From positions 1-18,445 of the forward strand of contig DHER01000112.1 in NCBI GenBank assembly GCA_002399975.1: DNA of 18,445 nt. Reading direction: 5' to 3'. The position numbers and the translations under genes are program-made. Source of the stretch: Firmicutes bacterium UBA4845 (lineage in GTDB: Bacteria; Bacillota; Clostridia; Tissierellales; Sedimentibacteraceae). The notes under the pieces were generated by a model. It did no database searches. It was not told the origin of the DNA and saw nothing but the letters and a program-made list of their open reading frames with translations. Shown here piece after piece: positions 1 through 6,309 of this stretch. Position 1 is the stretch's first letter; each line of letters begins with the position of its first letter.

Positions 1-34
1 TGAATTTTGGGGAAACTCAAAGTAAAAAATAATG

Positions 35-63
35 TTGACAAATACAGTGCTGTTTGATACAAT
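35..63 (+). promoter_or_regulatory. SigA promoter of the rplU operon
   Basis: TTGACA at 35-40 and TACAAT at 58-63 are separated by exactly 17 bases, close to the SigA consensus (11 of 12 positions). Transcription should start near base 70, just before the structured leader. No competing promoter of similar quality is visible before rplU. Confidence 0.85.
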
Positions 64-70
64 TTATATT

Positions 71-142
71 CGCAAGAGCCGCACGGATCAGGTTAAAACT
101 AAAACGCAAAGTACCTGCAAAGGCGAGACTGGGAAGAGGAGG
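71..142 (+). promoter_or_regulatory. L21-type ribosomal protein leader RNA
   Basis: The transcribed stretch between the promoter and rplU is more GC-rich than the flanking DNA and has nested pairings. CAGGT at 89-93 pairs with ACCTG at 113-117, and GCC at 78-80 can pair with GGC at 122-124. It ends in a purine-rich ribosome site, AGGAGG at 137-142, six bases from the start codon. Firmicutes are known to carry an L21 leader family at this position, thought to let a ribosomal protein repress its own operon. Assignment to that family rests on position and general look; no covariance search was possible. Confidence 0.6.
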
Positions 143-148
143 TAAGTT

Positions 149-460
149 ATGTACGCAATTATAGAAACAGGCGGAAAACAGTACAAGGTTCAAGAGGGCG
201 ATGTTATAAGAATTGAAAAGTTAAACATTGCTGACGGAGAAAAAGTAAAATTTGATAAAGTTTTGCTTTTGTCCGAAGAAGGAAAATTAAATGTTGGAAA
301 ACCATATGTTGACGGGGCATCGGTCGAAGGTCAGATTGAAGGCCAGGGAAAAGCTAAAAAGATATTAGTTTTCAAATATAAACCCAAAAAAGATTATAGA
401 AAGAAACAAGGTCATCGTCAGCCATATACACAGGTTAAGATTGAAAAAATAGTTGGTTAA
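149..460 (+). CDS. rplU: 50S ribosomal protein L21
   Basis: Ribosomal protein L21, a component of the large ribosomal subunit that binds 23S rRNA. The 103 residues match the usual bacterial length. The N-terminus MYAIIETGGKQYKVQEGD and the basic C-terminal stretch KPKKDYRKKQGHRQPYTQVKI are hallmarks of the family. The ATG follows AGGAGG by six bases. It is the first gene of an operon with prp and rpmA, the normal Firmicute order, with only three bases before prp. Regulation probably goes through the upstream leader RNA. Nothing looks unusual in the protein. Confidence 0.97.
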   Translation: MYAIIETGGKQYKVQEGDVIRIEKLNIADGEKVKFDKVLLLSEEGKLNVGKPYVDGASVEGQIEGQGKAKKILVFKYKPKKDYRKKQGHRQPYTQVKIEKIVG

Positions 461-463
461 TAT

Positions 464-793
464 ATGATTATAGTTACTGTATTTAGAACTAAAAGTGAAA
501 TCAACGGTTTTATGGTTGAAGGGCATTCTGATTATGCCGAAGAAGGAACGGACATAGTGTGTGCGTCGGTTTCCATATTGTGTTATACTGTTCTTAATTC
601 AATTAACCTGGTTGCAGGAATTGAACCGGAAAATATGAGTTATGATGTTGACGAAGAAACAGGTTTAATGAGTTTAAGAACTTTGGTTAATAACGATAGG
701 ACTGATGTAATATACAGAAGTTTCATGGTGGGAATCGAATTGTTGATAGAAGATTACAGCAACTATATTACACTTAAATTAGAGGAGGTGTAA
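464..793 (+). CDS. prp: Ribosomal-processing cysteine protease Prp
   Basis: Prp (YsxB family) is the cysteine protease that removes the N-terminal extension of ribosomal protein L27 in Firmicutes, a step shown to be essential in Staphylococcus aureus. The 109 residues carry the diagnostic motif GHSDYAEEGTDIVCA, with the presumed catalytic pair His21 and Cys33. The start ATG lies three bases after the rplU stop with no strong ribosome site of its own, suggesting translational coupling. The gene sits between rplU and rpmA, and its expected substrate is encoded directly downstream: the next gene has the matching cleavage motif. Function is inferred from motif and context, both strong. Confidence 0.93.
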   Translation: MIIVTVFRTKSEINGFMVEGHSDYAEEGTDIVCASVSILCYTVLNSINLVAGIEPENMSYDVDEETGLMSLRTLVNNDRTDVIYRSFMVGIELLIEDYSNYITLKLEEV

Positions 794-795
794 AT

Positions 796-1089
796 GTGCT
801 ATTAAAATTAAACTTACAGTTATTCGCACATAAAAAAGGCGTAGGAAGTTCAAAAAACGGTCGTGACAGCAATTCTAAGAGACTTGGAGTAAAAAGAACA
901 GATGGTCAATTTGTATTGGCGGGAAATATTCTCGTAAGGCAGAGAGGGACCAAACTTCATCCGGGTTTGAACGTAGGTATAGGAAGCGATGATACATTGT
1001 TTTCAAAGGTAGACGGAAAAGTCAAGTTTGAAAGAAAAGATAAAACAAGAAAGCAAGTAAGTGTATATCCTTGTGAATTGGAAGCATAA
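796..1089 (+). CDS. rpmA: 50S ribosomal protein L27, Prp-cleaved form
   Basis: Ribosomal protein L27, whose N-terminal tail reaches towards the peptidyl transferase centre. The 97 residues start MLLKLNLQLFAHKKGVGSSK. The LNLQLF-A stretch matches the extension that Prp removes, leaving a mature protein that begins AHKKG. The start is GTG at 796, seven bases after AGGAGG at 783-788. The overlapping ATG at 794 is not usable because its frame stops after three codons. The body (NGRDSNSKRLGVKR, IGSDDTLFSKVDG) is standard L27. A strong hairpin follows the gene. Confidence 0.96.
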   Translation: MLLKLNLQLFAHKKGVGSSKNGRDSNSKRLGVKRTDGQFVLAGNILVRQRGTKLHPGLNVGIGSDDTLFSKVDGKVKFERKDKTRKQVSVYPCELEA

Positions 1090-1100
1090 TAAATATAACA

Positions 1101-1153
1101 GAGGGGCTGCCGCATTTAGAATATAAATACTACCCTGATTCGGCAGCCCCTTT
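1101..1153 (+). terminator. Hairpin between rpmA and obg (terminator or attenuator)
   Basis: GGGGCTGCCG at 1103-1112 pairs perfectly with CGGCAGCCCC at 1141-1150, enclosing a 28-base loop and followed by only TTT and then CGTATAATTT. The stem is strong but the U-tract is short, so termination may be partial and obg may be reached by readthrough. A perfect TATAAT at 1156-1161 lies just behind the stem, but no good -35 box sits 17 bases ahead of it, so an obg-specific promoter is only possible. Confidence 0.65.
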
Positions 1154-1181
1154 CGTATAATTTGAAAAAGGGTGGAATAAG

Positions 1182-2456
1182 ATGTTTGTTGATATAGCTA
1201 AAATCAGTGTTAGATCCGGTAATGGCGGAAATGGAAGTGTTGCGTTCAGACGTGAAAAATATATACCAATGGGCGGACCGAACGGAGGAGACGGAGGCCG
1301 TGGAGGCAGTGTTATTTTAGTTGCAGACGAAGGCTTGAGAACATTGATGGATTTTCGATACAAAAGGCACTATGAAGCTGAAAATGGTCAGGATGGAAGC
1401 GGGAAAAAACAATATGGTTCAGATGGAAAGGACCTGGTATTGAAGGTACCTGTGGGAACTTTAATAAAAGATGAGGAAACAGGTATTGTACTGGCTGATT
1501 TAAAAATAAATGATCAGAAGTATACTGTTGCAAAAGGCGGGCACGGAGGAAAGGGAAATGTAAAATTTGCGAACTCCGTAAGAAGAACCCCTCGTTTTGC
1601 CGGATCCGGTAAAAAGGGAGAATTTTTTAGAATAATTTTGGAGCTGAAGTTAATAGCGGATGTTGGTTTAATCGGTTTCCCTAATGTTGGAAAATCAACT
1701 ATCTTATCTTCAATAACAAACGCAAAGCCTAAAATAGCAAATTATCACTTTACAACGTTAAAACCGAATTTAGGTGTTGTAAGGGTAGGAGAAGGTCACA
1801 GCTACGTCCTGGCAGATATACCGGGTTTAATTGAAGGCGCATCTGCAGGCTCGGGACTGGGCATTGAATTTTTAAGGCACGTGGAAAGAACCAAGATTCT
1901 TCTCCATGTAATTGATGTATCAGGGCAAGAAGGCAGAGATCCGGTGGAAGATTTTTATAAGATTAATGAAGAATTGAAAAAATACAGCGAAAAGCTGTTG
2001 GAAAAAGAACAGATTATTGTGCTTAATAAATTGGATTTGCCAAATGCACAGGAGCAATCCGAGAGAATTAAAAACGAATTTTCTAAGAACTATAAAATAA
2101 TCGAAGTTTCGGCGGCAACTGGGAAAGGGCTTGATGTTTTAAAGAAAAAAGCCTATGAAAGGCTTCTTAAAGTTGAAACTGAAACTGAATTTGTTGATGA
2201 AAATCAAGTTGAAAAACTTCTTGACAGAAAACAAAGAGACACAATTACCGTCTCAAAAAAAGATGGCTGTTATGTGGCTGAAGGAGACTTTTTAGAAAGA
2301 CTTGTGAATTCTACGAACTTTGATGATTTCGAATCTTTCGGCAATTTTCAAAAAGTTCTTTTTGATAAGGGTGTAATAGAAAAGTTAAGGAAGCTTGGGG
2401 CAAAAGAGGGAGATCTTGTGAACGTGTGTGGGGTTGAATTTGATTTTGTGGACTAA
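1182..2456 (+). CDS. obg: GTPase Obg, ribosome assembly factor
   Basis: Obg is an essential GTPase that binds the 50S subunit and links ribosome assembly to growth and stress. The 424 residues show the three expected parts. The glycine-rich Obg fold spans about 1-158, with repeats such as GGPNGGDGGRGG. The G domain follows, with the P-loop GFPNVGKST at 165-173, DIPG at 212-215, NKLD at 282-285 and the SAATGKG motif. The C-terminal OCT domain covers about 340-424 and is found in Gram-positive Obg. The ATG at 1182 follows AAGGGTGG at a normal distance. It is the usual neighbour of rpmA. The gene converges on the minus-strand prenyltransferase with only 16 bases between stop codons and no hairpin there. 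Confidence 0.97.
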   Translation: MFVDIAKISVRSGNGGNGSVAFRREKYIPMGGPNGGDGGRGGSVILVADEGLRTLMDFRYKRHYEAENGQDGSGKKQYGSDGKDLVLKVPVGTLIKDEETGIVLADLKINDQKYTVAKGGHGGKGNVKFANSVRRTPRFAGSGKKGEFFRIILELKLIADVGLIGFPNVGKSTILSSITNAKPKIANYHFTTLKPNLGVVRVGEGHSYVLADIPGLIEGASAGSGLGIEFLRHVERTKILLHVIDVSGQEGRDPVEDFYKINEELKKYSEKLLEKEQIIVLNKLDLPNAQEQSERIKNEFSKNYKIIEVSAATGKGLDVLKKKAYERLLKVETETEFVDENQVEKLLDRKQRDTITVSKKDGCYVAEGDFLERLVNSTNFDDFESFGNFQKVLFDKGVIEKLRKLGAKEGDLVNVCGVEFDFVD

Positions 2457-2472
2457 AATACCCTACGCTCTA

Positions 2473-3111
2473 TTATCCTCCCAGAGTAACATCCTGAATA
2501 TCATACCACTTCATTGCGTCATGAAATTGTTTCGGTTTAAAATCCGGCCACATTTCATCTATGGTATAAATATCTGAATAAACTGATTGAATTGGAAGAA
2601 ACCCCGACAATCTTTTTCGTCCTCCCCATCTTAAGATTAAATCAATCCTGGATATATCCTTTGAATGAAGGCTGTCCATAATATTTTTCCTGTTTGAACT
2701 GCCTGCAAGATTGGAAATGTCCCAGTCCCATCCATAATTGACTAAAAAGTTAACCCTGATGCCTCCTGAACCTATGTTTGTTCTTTCGGTGTATTTTAAT
2801 AAATCTCTTGGAAAGATCGATGAATTTGTGTTGCCTATAACAAGTAGCGACACATTTTCTTCAGCTATTAAATTTACTGCATCGATACAGGATTTCACAA
2901 ATGCTTCAATTTGATTTTTCGGTCTTTTGCAGTTGTCTGTGGTAAAACCGTAATATGTTATTTCATTTATGCCGTATTCCTGTGCCAACTTTAATGCTTG
3001 AAGCCCGGGATTAAGGCCGTACTTGTAACCATCTTGCTTTTCAAATCCCTTGCTTTGCGCCCACCTTCTGTTACCGTCAGGTATGAGCCCTATATGTCTT
3101 GGTATTCTCAT
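2473..3111 (-). CDS. Divergent cis-prenyltransferase (UppS family)
   Basis: A member of the undecaprenyl diphosphate synthase family, which extends allylic diphosphates with isopentenyl diphosphate in cis. HIGLIPDGNRRWA holds the family Asp, Asn and Arg of the DGNxR motif. GFTTDNCKRP and RLSGFLPIQSVYSDIY...WPDF match the later family blocks. Several normally fixed positions differ: the His after the first block is Tyr (DGYKYG), the Trp of ENWxRP is Cys, the Glu after RP is Gln, the Glu of RTGGE-type motifs is Arg (RWGGRKR), and the last metal-site Glu is Asp. The start at ATG 3111 (212 residues) is preferred because AAAGG at 3121-3125 precedes it and homology begins at once. A GTG at 3153 would add 14 residues. 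It lies apart from the usual cdsA-dxr cluster, so it may not be the cell-wall enzyme. The product chain length cannot be told. Confidence 0.82.
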   Translation of the reverse strand: MRIPRHIGLIPDGNRRWAQSKGFEKQDGYKYGLNPGLQALKLAQEYGINEITYYGFTTDNCKRPKNQIEAFVKSCIDAVNLIAEENVSLLVIGNTNSSIFPRDLLKYTERTNIGSGGIRVNFLVNYGWDWDISNLAGSSNRKNIMDSLHSKDISRIDLILRWGGRKRLSGFLPIQSVYSDIYTIDEMWPDFKPKQFHDAMKWYDIQDVTLGG

Positions 3112-3130
3112 ATAAACACACCTTTCTGTT

Positions 3131-3160
3131 CTATATAATGGTATTATTGGCACTTAGCAT
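3131..3160 (-). CDS. Possible nine-codon leader ORF
   Basis: On the minus strand an ATG at 3160 opens a nine-codon frame (MLSANNTII) ending with TAG at 3131-3133. It has a better ribosome site than the gene behind it: GGAGG at 3170-3174, nine bases away. Its stop lies 19 bases before the prenyltransferase ATG at 3111 and just ahead of that gene's weaker AAAGG, an arrangement typical of termination-reinitiation. It is out of frame with the downstream gene. Nothing proves it is translated. Confidence 0.35.
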   Translation of the reverse strand: MLSANNTII

Positions 3161-3327
3161 ATAATTATTCCTCCGTAGTTTTTCATTTTAAAATTTATAT
3201 TAAAATATACACTTGAATTGGGATTGATTATAGATTAAGGTTTAATAAAGGCTGATTTGATATAATAAAATTTATGCGAAACATAAAATTGTTCTTTTAC
3301 GTATAATTTACAAAAGAATGGCTTAAT

Positions 3328-3348
3328 TATTACAATCTTATTGTAATA
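3328..3348. promoter_or_regulatory. Perfect dyad in the HAD gene leader
   Basis: TATTACAAT at 3328-3336 and ATTGTAATA at 3340-3348 form a perfect 9-base inverted repeat around a CTT centre. It lies 17 bases before the ribosome site of the HAD gene and downstream of two possible -10 boxes (TATAAT at 3261-3266 and 3302-3307, both without good -35 boxes). The shape suits a dimeric repressor operator; a weak RNA hairpin is the alternative. It does not exactly match the PerR, Fur or Zur boxes known from Bacillus. Confidence 0.4.
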
Positions 3349-3378
3349 TGTATTCATTAAATAAAAGGAGGTGAAAAT

Positions 3379-4146
3379 ATGATAAAAGGTATATTATTTG
3401 ATAAAGATGGAACTTTGATAGATTTTTCTTTATGGAGAAATGCTGGGATAAAGGTTATTAAGAAAATCATGAATGAATATGGACTGAATGACGAGAAGCT
3501 TTTTAAGGATCTACAAAATGCTGTAGGAATTACCGAAAACGGAGTTGATCCTTTTGGAGCATTGGCATACAGGTCTCACGAAGACATGGCTGGAGAACTC
3601 CATTTCATATTGAAAAAATATAGAGAAATTGATTTGGCAAGATTTCAATCCCATGTGTCTGAATTGCTGAAAAAAGAGGTTTTAAGAGATAATGTGGAGT
3701 TTAAAGAAATAACAGATTTAAGGGCTTTGTTTGAGCATTTAAAATCAATTGGAATTAAAATCGGACTTGCAACTGCAGATTCACGTCAATCTGCCATGTA
3801 TATGATTAACAAGCTGAAGCTTAATGATTATTTTGATTTTATAGGTTCTTACGACGGCATTATGCAACCTAAGCCTCACAGTGATATGTGTGTTAGATTT
3901 TGCAGGATGCATGGATTAACTCCAGATCAGGTTGCCATAGTTGGTGATTCTTACAACGATATGGTTTTTGCAAAAAATTCAGGGGCCGTTGGCGTTGGCG
4001 TGTTGTCCGGAGTAAGCTGCAAAATTAATTTAAAGGATGCTGCGGATTTAATGATTCCTTCGGTAAACTTACTGTTTGACGAAAAGTTTCTTAAATCGTT
4101 AGAAGATGTAAGCAGCCAAGTTCCCATGGAACTTAAGACAGCTTAA
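3379..4146 (+). CDS. HAD-superfamily phosphatase, phosphoglycolate phosphatase-like
   Basis: A cytoplasmic haloacid dehalogenase-type hydrolase of 255 residues. All four HAD motifs are present: FDKDGT at 7-12 with the nucleophile Asp8 and acid-base Asp10, the motif II Thr132 in ATADS, the motif III Lys165 in KPHSD, and GDSYND at 189-194, which binds magnesium. The long helical insert between motif I and motif II is a C1-type cap, as in phosphoglycolate phosphatases and related sugar-phosphate phosphatases. The substrate cannot be told from sequence. AGGAGG at 3366-3371 lies seven bases before the ATG. It is divergent from the prenyltransferase and followed by its own terminator, so it is probably transcribed alone. 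Confidence 0.88.
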   Translation: MIKGILFDKDGTLIDFSLWRNAGIKVIKKIMNEYGLNDEKLFKDLQNAVGITENGVDPFGALAYRSHEDMAGELHFILKKYREIDLARFQSHVSELLKKEVLRDNVEFKEITDLRALFEHLKSIGIKIGLATADSRQSAMYMINKLKLNDYFDFIGSYDGIMQPKPHSDMCVRFCRMHGLTPDQVAIVGDSYNDMVFAKNSGAVGVGVLSGVSCKINLKDAADLMIPSVNLLFDEKFLKSLEDVSSQVPMELKTA

Positions 4147-4188
4147 AAGCCTATGAATTACGTTTGTAATTCAAGGCTTTATTTTTTT
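4146..4188 (+). terminator. Rho-independent terminator of the HAD gene
   Basis: Left arm 4146-4161 and right arm 4166-4180 form a stem of about 15 base pairs with one bulged A at 4153 and a four-base loop. An A and then seven T residues (4182-4188) follow. The left arm begins at the last base of the HAD stop codon. Confidence 0.9.
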
Positions 4189-4265
4189 CTCAAATTTAGT
4201 TATAATATATGGTAATTAGGTAATAATATACAAGAATAAAATAGTTAAGGGAGGAGTGTATTTAT

Positions 4266-4460
4266 ATGAACGAATTTGAGAAAATAAAAAAAATGTATGA
4301 TTCGGGGTTCAGGTGCATACGTTATGATGATACAAAAGACGGAGAGATGTGTATATATTTTAAAAATTTTGAAAATGAAGATTCGAAGGCTATGAAAGTT
4401 ACAGATTTTGAAGAAAAGATGCAAATTAAAAGTTTTATAGATCAGAACTCTATGAAATAG
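4266..4460 (+). CDS. Small protein of unknown function, 64 residues
   Basis: I do not recognise this protein. It is soluble in appearance, with no signal peptide or membrane segment, and is rich in Lys, Glu and Asp, with two cysteines (RCIRY and EMCIY). The middle, CIRYDDTKDGEMCIYFKNF, looks like a small beta hairpin, and the ends look helical. Support for a real gene is its ribosome site GGGAGGAG (4249-4256), a clean start and stop, and a terminator just after it. A TATAAT at 4201-4206 could be the -10 box, but its -35 is poor. It stands between two terminators, so it is probably a single-gene unit, and its neighbours give no functional hint. Confidence 0.7.
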   Translation: MNEFEKIKKMYDSGFRCIRYDDTKDGEMCIYFKNFENEDSKAMKVTDFEEKMQIKSFIDQNSMK

Positions 4461-4474
4461 TTTAGTATTCTAGT

Positions 4475-4501
4475 AAAGGTGCAAAAACTTGCTCCTTTTT
4501 T
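4475..4501 (+). terminator. Terminator after the small gene
   Basis: AAAGGTGCAA at 4475-4484 pairs with TTGCTCCTTT at 4489-4498 (nine of ten pairs, one T-T mismatch) around the loop AAAC. The T-tract runs 4496-4501. It separates the small gene from the thyA leader. Confidence 0.8.
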
Positions 4502-4505
4502 CTTC

Positions 4506-4534
4506 TTGTATTGATTTTACTTATAATATATAAT
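4506..4534 (+). promoter_or_regulatory. Candidate thyA-folA promoter
   Basis: TTGTAT at 4506-4511 and TATAAT at 4529-4534 are 17 bases apart. The -10 box is perfect and the -35 box keeps only TTG. It lies just after a terminator and before the structured thyA leader, the place where a promoter is needed. Other TATAAT-like hexamers nearby (4522-4527) make the exact choice uncertain. Confidence 0.45.
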
Positions 4535-4559
4535 AGATAAGTATAAAACAAATAAAACA

Positions 4560-4613
4560 TTGCCGGTTTGTCCGGCTTTATGTATTTATTAATCAAGCCG
4601 GCAAGCGGCTTGA
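4560..4613 (+). promoter_or_regulatory. Structured thyA leader with two exclusive folds
   Basis: This GC-rich island lies in an otherwise very AT-rich spacer. Fold one has two hairpins: GCCGG 4562-4566 with CCGGC 4572-4576, and TCAAGCCG 4593-4600 with CGGCTTGA 4606-4613. Fold two pairs TTGCCGGTTTG 4560-4570 with CAAGCCGGCAA 4594-4604 (11 pairs, one G-U), which excludes both hairpins. A third option is CCGGCTT 4572-4578 with AAGCCGG 4595-4601. No U-tract follows, so it is not a plain terminator. A regulatory RNA ahead of thyA is inferred; no known family was recognised. Confidence 0.45.
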
Positions 4614-4648
4614 ACTTATAATTTACAGTTAAGAGAAGTGGAGGAGTT

Positions 4649-5479
4649 ATGAGTACAGCAGATAAAATTTTCATTCAAACGTGCAAGGATATACTCTCAA
4701 ACGGTGTATGGGATACGGAATATAATGTAAGACCAAGGTGGAAGGACGGTACACCTGCTCATACAATAAAAAAGTTTGGAATAGTGAACAGATATAATCT
4801 GCAGGAAAGCTTTCCTATTTTAACTTTGAGGAAAACAAATTTCACTGCTGCCGTTGATGAACTGCTGTGGATATGGCAGAAAAAATCTAATAATGTGAAT
4901 AATTTAAACAGCCACATTTGGGATTCCTGGGCTGATGAAACGGGTTCTATAGGGAAAGCTTACGGCTATCAGCTGGGATTAAAGCATAAATACAAAGAAG
5001 GAGAATTTGACCAGGTCGACAGGGTAATTTACGAACTGAAAAACAATCCGGCTAGCAGGAGAATTATTACCAATATTTATAATTTTCAGGATCTTCATGA
5101 GATGCATCTTTACCCATGTGCTTACAGTATGACATTTAATGTTTCGGGAAATAAATTAAATGCTATATTAAATCAGCGCTCGCAGGACATGCTTGCAGCT
5201 AATAACTGGAATGTTGTGCAGTATTCAATACTGGTGCACATGATGGCACAGGCAAGTGGATTAGTTGCGGGGGAGCTCGTTCACGTTATAGCTGATGCAC
5301 ATATTTATGACAGGCATGTTCCGATAATTGAAAAGTTAATAGAAAAGGAAGAGCATGAGCCTCCTATACTTATGATAGATAAGACAATTAGCAATTTTTA
5401 TAATTTTACGGTAGATAGCTTTAAATTGGTTAATTATGAGTATAATCCGTTTAAAGTGAAAATTCCTATAGCAATATAA
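4649..5479 (+). CDS. thyA: Thymidylate synthase, ThyA type
   Basis: Thymidylate synthase converts dUMP to dTMP using methylene-tetrahydrofolate and releases dihydrofolate. The 276 residues carry the catalytic Cys157 in LYPCAYSMTF and the phosphate-binding Arg177-Ser178 in NQRSQDM, followed by NWNVVQYSILVHMMAQ and the ADAHIYDRHV block. The position after the catalytic Cys is Ala, not the His of the common PCH form. To my recollection this is the branch that holds B. subtilis ThyA and related phage enzymes, so it is a normal variant and not a defect. GGAGG at 4640-4644 is four bases before the ATG, rather close. It is the first gene of an operon with folA (10-base gap), which regenerates the folate it consumes. 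Confidence 0.95.
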   Translation: MSTADKIFIQTCKDILSNGVWDTEYNVRPRWKDGTPAHTIKKFGIVNRYNLQESFPILTLRKTNFTAAVDELLWIWQKKSNNVNNLNSHIWDSWADETGSIGKAYGYQLGLKHKYKEGEFDQVDRVIYELKNNPASRRIITNIYNFQDLHEMHLYPCAYSMTFNVSGNKLNAILNQRSQDMLAANNWNVVQYSILVHMMAQASGLVAGELVHVIADAHIYDRHVPIIEKLIEKEEHEPPILMIDKTISNFYNFTVDSFKLVNYEYNPFKVKIPIAI

Positions 5480-5489
5480 AGGAGATTTT

Positions 5490-6011
5490 ATGAAACTAAT
5501 AGTTGTTGTAGCAAAAAATTGGGCCATAGGCTTTAAAGGTGGGTTATTGTTTAAATTGCCAGGCGATATGGAGTTTTTCAAAAACACTACTATGGATAAA
5601 GTTGTTGTTATGGGGAGGAATACTCTTTTGTCGTTCCCGGACGGAAAGCCATTAAAAGATAGGACGAATATTGTTTTGACTACAAACAGAGATTTTGTGG
5701 CAGAAGGGTGCATTGTATGCCATTCTCTCGATGAGCTGTTTGAAGAATTGAGCAAATTAAACGATGATGATGTATATGTAATAGGCGGAGGCAATATATA
5801 CAACAAGCTATATCCTTACTGCAGTGAAGCATATATTACCAAGGTAGATGCTGTGGTCAGTGCAGATGCCTTTCTTCATAATTTTGATGAAGATAATGGC
5901 TGGTATTTATCATATGCGTCTGAAATACATGAAGAGAATGGATTAAAATTTACGTTTAACACATATAAAAACAAAATGGCAGAAACCTACGAGCAGAAGG
6001 ATTCAAAATAA
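5490..6011 (+). CDS. folA: Dihydrofolate reductase
   Basis: Reduces dihydrofolate to tetrahydrofolate with NADPH, recycling the product of the thyA reaction next door. The 173 residues show the family N-terminus, VVVAKNWAIGFKGGLLFKLPGDM, with Asp26 as the active-site acid. The cofactor motifs VVMGRNT and VIGGGNIY follow, and then the C-terminal strand FTFNTYK. The final 14 or so residues (KMAETYEQKDSK) extend slightly past the core. The familiar Trp of the E. coli PWxLP loop is Phe here (LLFKLP), as in a number of Gram-positive enzymes. AAAGGAG lies before the ATG. It is the target family of trimethoprim; nothing in the sequence tells whether it is resistant. Confidence 0.95.
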   Translation: MKLIVVVAKNWAIGFKGGLLFKLPGDMEFFKNTTMDKVVVMGRNTLLSFPDGKPLKDRTNIVLTTNRDFVAEGCIVCHSLDELFEELSKLNDDDVYVIGGGNIYNKLYPYCSEAYITKVDAVVSADAFLHNFDEDNGWYLSYASEIHEENGLKFTFNTYKNKMAETYEQKDSK

Positions 6012-6141
6012 ATTAATATTGTAAAAAATTACAGTTAAAACATTATTAAAATGGAAAAGTTAATCAGTTCCAATACATTTTCTTGAAATAATTACATTTA
6101 TCAAACGGGATAAGTAAATTAAAATACTAGCAATAATTTAA

Positions 6142-6176
6142 GGCTGTCATAAGGCAGCCACTTTTGTAAATTTTTT
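6142..6176 (+). terminator. Probable terminator of thyA-folA
   Basis: GGCTGTC at 6142-6148 pairs with GGCAGCC at 6153-6159 (seven pairs, one G-U) around an ATAA loop. The tail holds TTTT at 6162-6165 and TTTTTT at 6171-6176, interrupted by GTAAA. It is weaker than the other terminators here. Apart from this hairpin and the dxs promoter, the spacer 6012-6309 shows nothing I can name. Confidence 0.5.
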
Positions 6177-6248
6177 GATTATATTGTCCTTTTGTAATAG
6201 TGATTATTAATTTTTTTATTTCTGGAGCTTTTAAACTTTAATATAATT

Positions 6249-6277
6249 TTGACATATCTGCCTAAACAATATATAAT
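6249..6277 (+). promoter_or_regulatory. Consensus SigA promoter of dxs
   Basis: TTGACA at 6249-6254 and TATAAT at 6272-6277 are both perfect, with exactly 17 bases between them. The predicted start near 6284 gives a short leader of about 25 bases before the dxs ATG. Such a perfect promoter implies strong, largely constitutive transcription. Confidence 0.9.
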
Positions 6278-6309
6278 TAATGATAATTTAATAAGGTGGA
6301 GAGGTAAGA

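Noticed and set aside
794..805. ATG at 794 as the rpmA start
   Set aside because: It reads only three codons before a stop; the GTG two bases later is in frame with L27.
5117..5122. Loss of the His after the catalytic Cys in ThyA as a sign of an inactive gene
   Set aside because: The Cys-Ala-Tyr form is shared by the B. subtilis ThyA type, and all other blocks are intact.
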